From the NCBI GenBank assembly GCA_002713145.1, contig PAVS01000002.1, positions 62,001-126,000 on the forward strand: a DNA stretch of 64,000 bases, read 5' to 3'. The notes under the pieces were generated by a model. The model had not been told where the DNA came from. It did no database searches and was given only the letters and a program-made list of their open reading frames with translations. The stretch comes from Halobacteriovoraceae bacterium. Lineage in GTDB: Bacteria > Bdellovibrionota > Bacteriovoracia > Bacteriovoracales > Bacteriovoracaceae. The stretch's first letter is position 1, and the number at the start of each line of letters is the position of its first letter. The position numbers and the translations under genes were made by a program. Below are positions 6,281-15,700 of this stretch, piece after piece.

Positions 6281-8872
6281 TTAAAACATTATTTTATGTT
6301 GGGCTATATGTTCGAAAATCTCATCTTGATCAATAAGAACTACTGTATTTCCCTTCACCGTTAAGGTTTGCAGGAGCTCACACACTTTCACCAACTCTTT
6401 ATCAGACAGGCCAAAAGAGATATTTTCAAAAAAGATAATACTGCCTGAGAGATTTTTTTGCAGTTTACTGAGCAAATAGATTCGTTGCTTCTCGCCGCCG
6501 GATAGAGATTGAATGGCCCTGTTTAGGGAGAGGTAGTCTAGATTGAGAACTTTTAGGTATTCAAAAATACGCTTAAATTTAGGGGTAAGTCTTATGTGTT
6601 CTAGAACTGAATTTAACGGCGAGGAAAAAGCTTCATGCACAGTAAAGCGTCCATCAGATATATCTGCATAAATGGGTTTTAAGCGCTTTCCCTTACAATC
6701 CTCACAAGTAAGAACAATATCTTCTAAAAATTGCATCTCTACAATGGTGAACCCCTTACCTTCACAGTTGGGGCATTGACCTAAATCTGAATTATAAGAA
6801 AAATGACCTTCTTTAAGCCCTAGTGCTCTGGCACTTTGGGTGTTCACAAAATGTTTGCGCACAACTGGGAAAAGATCCGTCAAACTTCCCACTGTAGAGC
6901 GAGATGTGTAGCGATTGAGATTCGCATCCACCACTATAACGTCAGTAAAGGGATAGGAATAACTTATGGATTCAGCTTTGCCTTTTTTTAGATCAAGATA
7001 ATCACCATAAACGTCATAGTTCAGTTTATTCGCAAGAGTGTTGATCATAGCTGCCGTCTTACCTGAGCCACTCGGTCCCCGCACTAAATTTACATGACCA
7101 GTCTTGATGATAAAATCAGGATAAGTTTTATTATAGAGCTCGGGTCTTACGACAGTTATTTTATCCTTAGGATTGTGGACGAGTGGTTTTAAATCTAGAG
7201 TCAGCTTTTCTGGTTTAAACTGACTCGGAGTCCCCTGAAACATGATCTCACCACCCTCACGACCTGAGCCCGGACCCATTTGTATAATATAATCACTTTT
7301 ACTTCTAAAAAATTTGCTGTGATCAATAAGAACCACAGTATTTCCTTGCTGGATGAGTTTGTTAAAACCATCAAGCAGATATTCTTTTTCTGAGATATTA
7401 AGACCCAGGCTGGGTTCATCAAAAACAAAAAGAGAATCCTTACCATCGTAGGAGAGATATTTGAGTAAAAGCAATCTTTGGTATTCTCCAGCAGAGAGGC
7501 TTTTTGCTTTTCTCATCAAGGAGAGATGAGAGAGCCCAACCCCAAGGGCAACAGAAATGATATCATTAATCTTAGTGATCTGCTTTTGTTGTTCTTTAGG
7601 AATATTATAATCAGTTTGAAAACGGGAAAAAAACTCGGCGGTCTCGCCAAGAGTGAGCTGAAGTAACTCATAGAGTGAATCGTCGCCCATAAAAAAGTTT
7701 TTAGAAAATTGTTCCATTCTCGTCCCCTGACAACGAGAACATCTCTCACCTTTTTGGATATTGCGAATAAAAATACGCACAGTCATTTTATATCTTTTAC
7801 GTTCCAGATAACGGAAGTATTCATCAAAACCATGATAACTCCCTCCCCCCTCATAGAGCAGAGTCTGAAACTTTTGTCCTAAATCTTTAATCGGTTTTGT
7901 GATGGATATTTTTTGTTTTTTCATCTCGCGGAGGAGAGCCGCTTCTTGGCCAGCAAAACGCTTGTACTTTAATAAAAGCACTCCCCCTTCTTGGACGGAT
8001 CTATTTTCATCAAAAAGTTTTTCAGGATCCCAAGTAAGAGTCTCCCCAAAACCATTACAATCCGCACAAGCCCCAAGTGCATTATAGGGTGAAAAATGAG
8101 ACAGTGTTAGTTTACCAACTGAGCGCTCAGTACAACCTTCCACAGGGCAGCGTGTTTCATTTTTTTTATATTTTAGTTTATGCAGTTTTTTATTATTTTC
8201 ATCGAGGAGAAAAAGCTCAATGCCATCTTGAAAATAATCTTTAAATTTCTCGTTGAGCCTTTCAAGATGCTTGAGTTTAAAACGTCCTAATTCCCAAAGT
8301 TCATGATCTTTTGAGAAGTCTGAAATCTTTTTGCTTCGAGTAGATTTGAGGGAGCGAGAAGGAAAAGGATTATTTTGAAAGTGATCTAGAAACGAATCTT
8401 TTGTGATAAGAAGATAATAAATATTGCCCTCATCTTCTAGATCAACAAAACTCTTTAAATAATCGACTATGGTTAGGTCAATAAAATGCTCTTTATGGAT
8501 CGGGCATAACTCAACTGAATAATGATAGAACAAATTTTGATAAAGCTCCGTCAGATGCATAGTATCAGCAACATTAGAACGGGTCCCCACCACAGGGTTA
8601 TTTTGAGGAAGACCAAAAACGGGTAGGACGGGAAAGATTTCATCCACATCAACGGGAGCAGGTCTATCGGAGAAAAACTTTAAAAAGCTGGGAAAAGAAT
8701 TTAGAAATCTTCTTTTTGATTCGCTAAACAAAGTGTGAAAAGCGATAGAAGTTTTTCCAGAACCACTCGGACCGAAAAAACAGGTCATTTTATTAAGTGG
8801 AATTTCAAGAGAAATATCCTTGAGATTATTAACCCTTGCTCCACTTATTTTTATCGACTCAGTTTTTTTCAT
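6281..8872 (-). CDS. UvrA-like ABC ATPase (UvrA paralogue) with degenerate second Walker B
   Basis: An 863-residue twin-ABC protein of the UvrA family (UvrA itself is about 940). Half one has Walker A GPSGSGKTS (34-42), zinc-type cysteines in CPVEGC and CADCNGFGE, signature LSAGEYQR (near 459) and intact Walker B LFVFDEPSLGL (near 487). Half two has Walker A GPSGSGKTA (near 602), the UvrA zinc module CPNCEGKGF/CEDCKGKRL, and signature LSGGEKQR (near 791). Its Walker B, however, reads IIFFENISFGL (near 814), so the Asp-Glu pair is Glu-Asn. Canonical UvrA recognises DNA lesions and loads UvrB. This shorter, divergent copy, not linked to uvrB, more likely resembles class II UvrAs or drug-resistance relatives. 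The start is MKKTESIKI at the rpsI-side intergenic region; it follows the rpsI terminator. Confidence 0.85.
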   Translation of the reverse strand: MKKTESIKISGARVNNLKDISLEIPLNKMTCFFGPSGSGKTSIAFHTLFSESKRRFLNSFPSFLKFFSDRPAPVDVDEIFPVLPVFGLPQNNPVVGTRSNVADTMHLTELYQNLFYHYSVELCPIHKEHFIDLTIVDYLKSFVDLEDEGNIYYLLITKDSFLDHFQNNPFPSRSLKSTRSKKISDFSKDHELWELGRFKLKHLERLNEKFKDYFQDGIELFLLDENNKKLHKLKYKKNETRCPVEGCTERSVGKLTLSHFSPYNALGACADCNGFGETLTWDPEKLFDENRSVQEGGVLLLKYKRFAGQEAALLREMKKQKISITKPIKDLGQKFQTLLYEGGGSYHGFDEYFRYLERKRYKMTVRIFIRNIQKGERCSRCQGTRMEQFSKNFFMGDDSLYELLQLTLGETAEFFSRFQTDYNIPKEQQKQITKINDIISVALGVGLSHLSLMRKAKSLSAGEYQRLLLLKYLSYDGKDSLFVFDEPSLGLNISEKEYLLDGFNKLIQQGNTVVLIDHSKFFRSKSDYIIQMGPGSGREGGEIMFQGTPSQFKPEKLTLDLKPLVHNPKDKITVVRPELYNKTYPDFIIKTGHVNLVRGPSGSGKTAAMINTLANKLNYDVYGDYLDLKKGKAESISYSYPFTDVIVVDANLNRYTSRSTVGSLTDLFPVVRKHFVNTQSARALGLKEGHFSYNSDLGQCPNCEGKGFTIVEMQFLEDIVLTCEDCKGKRLKPIYADISDGRFTVHEAFSSPLNSVLEHIRLTPKFKRIFEYLKVLNLDYLSLNRAIQSLSGGEKQRIYLLSKLQKNLSGSIIFFENISFGLSDKELVKVCELLQTLTVKGNTVVLIDQDEIFEHIAQHKIMF

Positions 8873-8886
8873 TGGAAAGTTATACT

Positions 8887-8919
8887 AAAAAAAAGGCCCA
8901 CCGTAAAAAGGTGAGCCTT
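8887..8919 (-). terminator. Intrinsic terminator of the rplM-rpsI operon
   Basis: On the minus strand a 10-bp stem AAGGCTCACC (8919-8910) / GGTGGGCCTT (8902-8893), with one wobble pair and a 7-base loop, runs into a T-rich tail. It lies between the rpsI stop (8952) and the UvrA-like ATG (8872). Confidence 0.88.
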
Positions 8920-8951
8920 GTAATATTCTAAACAAATTCTGATAAAAAATA

Positions 8952-9353
8952 TTATCTTTTTGAGAACTGGTAAGATCTTCTGGCACCAGCGAGACCATAC
9001 TTCTTTCTTTCAACTTTTCTAGAGTCTCTTCTTAAGAATCCTGCTTCTTTAAGAGCTCCTCTATCACTTGCGTTAAGTTCTGCAAGTGCTCTGGCAATAC
9101 CCAGACGGATCGCACCAGATTGTCCAGTTGTCCCCCCACCTTTAACGTTAATGTTGAGGTCATATTTGTCTCTCACATCAACAAGGTTAAGTGCTTGTTC
9201 AACGACGTATCTAGAAGTTGCTTTTGGGAAGTAATCAGTTAACTCTCTTTTATTAATTGTGATTTTTCCACTTCCATCAGCTACATAAACTCTAGCCACA
9301 GAAGTCTTTCTTCTACCAACAGTTTGTGTTTTATAAGTTTTTCCTTTAGCCAT
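8952..9353 (-). CDS. rpsI: 30S ribosomal protein S9
   Basis: A 133-residue protein with the S9 hallmarks: N-terminal TVGRRKTSVARV, central GGGTTGQSGAIRLGIARAL and the basic C-terminal tail ending RRSYQFSKR, which reaches toward the P-site tRNA in the small subunit. It lies 13 bases downstream of rplM, the usual L13-S9 operon order. Identification is secure. Confidence 0.98.
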   Translation of the reverse strand: MAKGKTYKTQTVGRRKTSVARVYVADGSGKITINKRELTDYFPKATSRYVVEQALNLVDVRDKYDLNINVKGGGTTGQSGAIRLGIARALAELNASDRGALKEAGFLRRDSRKVERKKYGLAGARRSYQFSKR

Positions 9354-9366
9354 GACTATGTTCCTT

Positions 9367-9807
9367 CTATCTTAAAGTTCTTGCTTCTGGTTTTTGTGCT
9401 TCATGAGTATGCTCATCACCAACAAAAACTTTGAGTTTAGTTAATTGCTTTCTTCCTAGAGTATTCTTAGGAAGCATACCTTTAACTGCATTCATAATAA
9501 TAAGCTCAGGATGTTTCTCCATTTGCTCACGTGCAGTTCTTTTCTTAATTCCACCAATGTGATTCGTGTGCCAGTAATAGTTTTTATCTGTCCACTTCTT
9601 ACCTGTGAATTTAATTTTTTCACAATTTGTAATAACAACAAAGTCACCACATTCTTGGTTAGGAGTAAATGTTGGCTTGTGCTTCCCTCTTAATAAGGTC
9701 GCTGCTTCAGTAGCAACTCTACCTACAACTAAGTCGGTAGCATCAATAATCCACCACTTTTTATCAATGTTCTCTTTTTTCTCAGAGAAAGATTTCTGTG
9801 TATACAT
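9367..9807 (-). CDS. rplM: 50S ribosomal protein L13
   Basis: A 146-residue protein with the L13 signatures WWIIDATDLVVGRVATEAA, LLRGKHKPTFTPN and, near the C-terminus, AVKGMLPKNTLGRKQLTKLKVF. It is an early-assembly protein of the large subunit. It is the first gene of the L13-S9 operon, preceded by a GAGG ribosome site and a near-consensus promoter. Identification is secure. Confidence 0.98.
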   Translation of the reverse strand: MYTQKSFSEKKENIDKKWWIIDATDLVVGRVATEAATLLRGKHKPTFTPNQECGDFVVITNCEKIKFTGKKWTDKNYYWHTNHIGGIKKRTAREQMEKHPELIIMNAVKGMLPKNTLGRKQLTKLKVFVGDEHTHEAQKPEARTLR

Positions 9808-9842
9808 AAGTACCTCAACAAATTTAATGTTAAATTCCGCTT

Positions 9843-9872
9843 TTTATAGCGGCCCAGCATGAACACTGTCAA
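9843..9872 (-). promoter_or_regulatory. Vegetative promoter of rplM-rpsI
   Basis: On the minus strand a perfect TTGACA (9872-9867) is followed after 18 bases by TATAAA (9848-9843). The leader to the rplM ATG at 9807 is about 28 bases. This is among the closest matches to the sigma-70 consensus noticed in the window, fitting a ribosomal operon. Confidence 0.85.
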
Positions 9873-9940
9873 TAATTAATCACAGTTAGGTCACCACTCC
9901 TAGCTGTAAAATACTAATCACCGGGTTCTATTTAACGGGA

Positions 9941-12757
9941 CTAAAAGAAACCGATTGACACATGTAGCCTTCCAGGGCTGTCTAATGTACCATCAGCATC
10001 TCTTTTTCTCAAGAGTTTTATACCGTAATCGAAGTCTAGGGAGCCGACGGGAGTCAGGTATTTAAAAGATAGGCCGACACTGGAACGCAATTCATCTTCT
10101 TTAAACTCATTCACAAAAATACGCCCCGCATCATAAAACACACCAAGCATTGTTGTGTCAGATAGAAAAAGCCGTGGCTCTACCTTGATATTCGCCATAT
10201 AAGCACGATTATTGACCTCTACTTCTGCAATATCTTGCTTGCTCACCAATCTATTGATTTCATCTTCTTCATAGCCTCGAACGATATCTGCACCATTGAG
10301 TCTGAAAACTTTAATATTAGGAATATACCCTCTGACTTCCCCACTCGCATTTTTTTCATTGGCAAGATTTTCTTGAATACCAAAAGCAGTCGAAACGGCC
10401 AGAACCACATCTTGGCTGAAAGGATAATAGAATCTATTTCTATTGATGAGCTTATAATAATCGATGGTGAGATCATCATTAGACTGTGAGAGCAAAGCAG
10501 GATTTGCAAATTCACACGACAGGCCTATCGATGCGCCTTGAGTTGCATTCACACTACGATTTCTGAAGTCGAAAAAAATGGAGGGAGTAATAGAGCCAAT
10601 TTGGAAATGACCCCGGTCTCGATCTACGCTTGCGTTGAATTGAGAAATTGTCTCCAGCTGATAACGGGCGCTTAAATTAAGCCAACGGGTGACATCATAA
10701 GAGACCCCGCTACTAATCCGCTGTATATCCGCGTCAAATGAAAAAAATCGACGTCTTTGCTTGGAAACACTTGCTGTAAAATCATAATCTGATTTAAAGA
10801 TGTGGTTTTCCGCATAATCCACGGTAGCATCATACTCTAATAATGTTTTTCCCTCTTTTTCTCTCTCCTCATCCAGAACATTCAAATTAAGCCTTCTATT
10901 AATCGAGCCTCGAAAAGTAATTTTTTTATTCATCCCTTCAAGATTGTTATAATTGATTCGCATTGATAACTTTGCACCTAAGTCAGTTCTAATTCCTGGA
11001 GCAAGCTCGATAAATCCAAAGTCTTTTTCTCTCACGAACACGAGAACATCTGTATGGCTTCGGTCATTCTCTACAGGTGAGATCTGAACAGAATTAAAGA
11101 TCCCTAAGCTCAAGAGGTTTGTTTGGGAGTTTTGAATGCGCTCTGATGTCACTAAAACATCTTTTTCAATTTCAAGCTCTCTCAATATGAGAGATTTCTT
11201 TGTTTTCAAATTTCCAATAATGATAATTTCATTGGCATAAATTTTTTCACCGGCATAGACATTTATATTGATATCAACATAAGCGTTATCTTGTTTGTAA
11301 TTGACGATGCCAGGGGTATTTAAGTTTCTAATTTCTGCAAAATAATATCCCCTTGCTTTGAGATTTTTAGTGATCTTGGTAAGATCTTCTTCAAACGCTA
11401 TCGGGTTAAAGTATTTACCAGGCTTATTATGCATATCAGCGAGGATTTCTTCTCTCAGCTCCTCAGGTAATTCTCCAAATTGAATGGTGCTTATTTGAGT
11501 TCTCATTCCTTCGCGGATTTTATAAGTCAGGTGATATGTGTGTGAGGAAGGAACATATTCGATTTGAGGCTTTTCTATAAAAACACTCAAAAAGCCGTAA
11601 CTTATAAAATATTTCTTCAGTTTTTCTACAAAGGCTTCATAGTAAGAGGGATCATGAAGATGATTAGAAACTAAGCTTGTAGCATCTGTATAAAAGAGTT
11701 CTTTTAATTCTTTATGCGAGAAAAAAGTATTTCCCTTAAAACTAAGAGTGCCAATTGAGGCTTTGTGTCCTTTCTCTATCTCTATTTTGTAAACTATATT
11801 TTCTTCATTATTTTTTGTTTTAAACTCGCTACGGCCAATCTTTACAAGAGAATTAATAATTCCATATGACTGGAGTAATTCATGAACTCTTTGTTCAATA
11901 TTCTCCAAGCTCATTTCTCTTTTAAAACCTATTAGAGATTCTGAAAGTTCTTTTTTAATAAACTCTATTTTGTTTTTATCAACTCCCTTTACATAAAAAG
12001 TATAAAGCTTTGTGTTTTTCACATTAAGAAATAAATAAACCCGACGAGCACCAATCACACGAGATTTAATGTCAATTTCAGCCAAATAATAGCCATATTG
12101 CAAAAACAAATTACGGACCGTCTCTAAGGTGGTTTTAATCGCTGATAAATCATAAGGATTATCTGTATATTCTCCCATTATATTTTGCAGAATATTTTTT
12201 AGATATTCTGAATTACTATTAATATTAATCTTCGCGACGATAATGGGCTCACCCATCTCAATATCAAAGCCAAGAACCACACCTTTTTTTGTTCTCTTCA
12301 CTCGCTCTTGAACTTTAGCCTTGGGGTACCCTTTGTCCTTGGCCAGCTCGAGCAGAATCGCTTTTGTCTGCTTGACCCGAGCCAGATCAAAATAATCATC
12401 TTCTCTTACAGGGAGAACCGCAGGGATTTCAAAGTCCCCTTTATCAAAACTGACACCATCAAATTCTACAATCCGTGGTTTGGGAGTCATATGAATCACC
12501 AGATGATAATTCTCATCCACTTTTTCTAAGGTATAATCCAGGCTTTTCACACCTTCATTAGAAACGTAGAGTTTAAGTATCTTATGTAGGTGATCGGGAG
12601 AGGAGAATGTTCTTTTCAGAGACCTGAAGGTAAATACCTGTTGTTCACATGCATTTTTAACATCACACTTAACTTTAAGTTCATCGATCCTAATCTCTTG
12701 AGCCTGAAGGCTTACACATAATGAGAGCAATATGATTTTGAGTATGAACTTTATCAT
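9941..12757 (-). CDS. tamA: BamA/TamA-family outer-membrane protein with expanded POTRA array
   Basis: A 938-residue Omp85 protein. It has a signal peptide (FILKIILLSLCVSLQAQ). By eye there are about seven POTRA-like repeats, each opening with a strand such as RIVEFDGV, IIVAKININ, TFYVKGV, ASIGTLSFKGN and ANEIIIIGNL. From about residue 600 a 16-strand-type beta barrel follows, containing the conserved VRGYEEDE lid-loop motif and ending in Phe (VSIGFF), the outer-membrane insertion signal. E. coli TamA has 3 POTRAs in 577 residues and BamA has 5 in about 810, so this protein is larger than either. The ATG at 12757 is chosen because it forms an ATGA overlap with the tamB stop; an in-frame start 12 bases upstream is less likely. 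Linkage to tamB supports TamA over BamA. Confidence 0.85.
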   Translation of the reverse strand: MIKFILKIILLSLCVSLQAQEIRIDELKVKCDVKNACEQQVFTFRSLKRTFSSPDHLHKILKLYVSNEGVKSLDYTLEKVDENYHLVIHMTPKPRIVEFDGVSFDKGDFEIPAVLPVREDDYFDLARVKQTKAILLELAKDKGYPKAKVQERVKRTKKGVVLGFDIEMGEPIIVAKININSNSEYLKNILQNIMGEYTDNPYDLSAIKTTLETVRNLFLQYGYYLAEIDIKSRVIGARRVYLFLNVKNTKLYTFYVKGVDKNKIEFIKKELSESLIGFKREMSLENIEQRVHELLQSYGIINSLVKIGRSEFKTKNNEENIVYKIEIEKGHKASIGTLSFKGNTFFSHKELKELFYTDATSLVSNHLHDPSYYEAFVEKLKKYFISYGFLSVFIEKPQIEYVPSSHTYHLTYKIREGMRTQISTIQFGELPEELREEILADMHNKPGKYFNPIAFEEDLTKITKNLKARGYYFAEIRNLNTPGIVNYKQDNAYVDININVYAGEKIYANEIIIIGNLKTKKSLILRELEIEKDVLVTSERIQNSQTNLLSLGIFNSVQISPVENDRSHTDVLVFVREKDFGFIELAPGIRTDLGAKLSMRINYNNLEGMNKKITFRGSINRRLNLNVLDEEREKEGKTLLEYDATVDYAENHIFKSDYDFTASVSKQRRRFFSFDADIQRISSGVSYDVTRWLNLSARYQLETISQFNASVDRDRGHFQIGSITPSIFFDFRNRSVNATQGASIGLSCEFANPALLSQSNDDLTIDYYKLINRNRFYYPFSQDVVLAVSTAFGIQENLANEKNASGEVRGYIPNIKVFRLNGADIVRGYEEDEINRLVSKQDIAEVEVNNRAYMANIKVEPRLFLSDTTMLGVFYDAGRIFVNEFKEDELRSSVGLSFKYLTPVGSLDFDYGIKLLRKRDADGTLDSPGRLHVSIGFF

Positions 12758-15700
12758 CGAAAGGACCATTTCACTTTTAAATCGGCTCCAAAAGAAGTGT
12801 CATCATTTATCGTTTGAACTTGATCAGTTGAGCGTTGTTCATACACTCCTTCAACTGAAACCTGTCTATTTACATTATAGTTGAGATTTAAGCTTTGTCG
12901 TTGGTTTAAACTATTACCGACAGTACTGGAGACCGATAAGCTCATTGCATCGGAGAGCTGTTTTTTAAGCTCAAAAGTTGTTGCTGATCTAATTCTATTC
13001 ACATCTCCACCTTCAGCATTCCTAGCAGAAAGAAGACTTTGTTCGTCCTCTGAGATTTCAGTCCCTAAATTGACTTGGATGCCGAACTCGTTTTTCAAAG
13101 TTTCATTTATCTTAAACGAATCAAAAATAAGTGAACCAATTCCCGCACGTGTCATTGATTCTCTTTCAGAGTCTGATAGGTTATTGGAAAGGTCTTCAGT
13201 ATAACCAAAAGCTATTAACGAAAGTATATCAGATTGGGATAAGGCTGGTTCACTAGAGAGATCGAAAGTAAAATTTTGAGCCGGCCCGTAAACTTTTATT
13301 TCTATTTGATACTCATTAATCTTAGTCGATGCCTGAAAATCTAAGTCCGGGTTGCTGATTTCATTTTGCTCTGTAAAAAAGACACTCCCCTTAGTGAGTA
13401 CAAATTCATTGTTCTTAAACGTGATACGATTATTTCTTGGCGCTAAATTGGCGCGACCAGAAAGGCGAGGGTCATTCTCCCCCCCTAAAACTTGCACATT
13501 GCCATTAAAACCTATGTCAGCTAAGGAGTTCGCGATAAAAATAGGGTTGCGAGTGCTTACATTGATGTTGAACTCGACTTTATTGTTTAAACTTTGATTT
13601 TTTTTGCCGGGAAGATATTTGATATCCTCACCCATAAATTTTTGAGCACCTGAGTTTCCAGCAAAATCAGCGATTTCGTTCACAATAACACATTTTTGAA
13701 TATAAAAATCTCCTCCTAGAGTATAAGGAAAGTTTTTACCAACCAGTGCTCCTTCACCACTAAAAACTAAATTACTCTTCTGCAGGATCGAGACTCCTGC
13801 ATCCTTAAATTTATACCTGATATCTACATCAGGTATAAGAGTATTCAAATCAATCTTACCAGAAACCAAGAAGGAACCAGTTATCAATTGTGCGTTGAAC
13901 TTATCAATATTAATAATTTGATCTTCAAAAGAAACTGCCATTGAGGCTTTAGTAATTGCCGTTGGGAGCAATCTTGTGCTCAAGGATAAATTACTTGATG
14001 TCAACAAGGCTTGGTAATCTTCCTTACCATCTTTAACTTTATAAACCAATTTACCTCTTATATTTCCATTAGCCTTAGAGATAAATGAATTGAAAGTTTC
14101 AATAATACTTGCATCCACTTTTAAATTACTGACGATATCGAAATCTTTTTGTAAATCACCTTCACCGTTACTCAGTATATAAAACTTCTCTCCTCTTAAA
14201 TTAAAATCCCATTTTTTGATGACGCCATCCTCTACTACGATTTCCGGTGAATCGCTAGCGTAATTAACTGTGATGGGTTTTTTGATAAAATTAAACTCTT
14301 TAAGATGCGAAGTAAAACTCTGAAAACGTAGATCCTGATAGAAAAAAGTGCTCGCTAAATTATATTGTAAACTTCCTTCAATTTCAGAATTGAGTATATC
14401 GACACCTTTAACAATACCAGCCATTTTTTTAAGATTGCTAATATTTAATTTAAGGTTAAGTTCTGAAGGGCTGTTCATATCGTTGAGATTAATATTAGTT
14501 AATGCCTGGACTTGGTTACCAAAGGCATTGAGATCTAGGTTCAGAAAATTTTCTTCAATGGTGAACTTTAATTCACTATCAGCATAACGCTCAGATTCAA
14601 CAGTAGTGTTATCTAAATTTAAAACTCCCTTAGCGCGCCAACGATCATCTATATAGTAGATTTCGGATTGACCACTTAAATAACCATTAAAGTTAAAGGG
14701 TAATTGATTATAGTTAGAAAATTCTGCAAGAGGGAGTAACTCAAGTTTGGTCCATCCCCTCATTTCATCTTTCTCAATATCATACTGAGCAAAAGCAAAT
14801 ATTTTACCGAGTGATTTGTTAGCAACAAAGTCTTTAACAGTTAAGACTAAGTTTTTTACTTGATAAGAAAAAGCGACTCTCTCAACACTTTCATTGAAAA
14901 AATAATTATTTATACCTTCGAACTGTCCAAGGATGTTTATTCCCTCTTTGGTTGCCTTGCCTGAAATTTTCCCCGTTGTATCCCAGCGGCCATAAACTTG
15001 TGACCCTTTTATAGTAGTATCAGAGAGATATTTTGAGAGAATGCGTTTTGACTCATTAAAGTTTAAATTTTCGATACTATAATTAATAGATATATCTTTG
15101 CTTTGATAATTCACTTCACCATTAGCCACAATACTCGTTTTATTCGAAAGACCATTCAATCTCTTAATGAGGATTCTATCTTGGTCAAAATTAATAGAGG
15201 TTACGGCATGGAGTTGATCAAGTTTATAGCCATCGAACATAAAATTATTTTGAACAGAATTTATATCCATTGTTATCTCGTCATTCTCTGTTCGCCTTAT
15301 TTTTAAATTTAAGTCTCCCGTACCGGCCACTTCATAACCAAAAACAGGACTTATTTGATTGAGATCGATCGTACTATCTAAAAGATTTATCTCTAGCTTT
15401 TCTTTGTTTATTTCTCCTGCTACGTTTAACTTCGTTTGGCCATTGGTCGCCAATATATTCATAGTAAAATTTTGAGGCTCAATTTTAAATAAACCCTTTT
15501 GCATCTTGAGGTTGTTAAAAGTAAGAATGTTTTCATCTTGCGATTTGAAACTTAAATGGTTAATCAAAACATCCTTTTCCGCTTGAAACGAATAATATTC
15601 GTCTTTAAGTTCAAAACGTAATCTTCCTGATAATGAACCATCTAATAGGTTGAGTCTGTCTTTTAAAACTCTCAGAAAGTTTCTTGTTTGCATAAAGTTG

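Noticed and set aside
6086..6364. 92-residue plus-strand frame over the matrixin operon promoter
   Set aside because: It overlaps two coding ends and the promoter, has no ribosome site and gives no recognisable protein.
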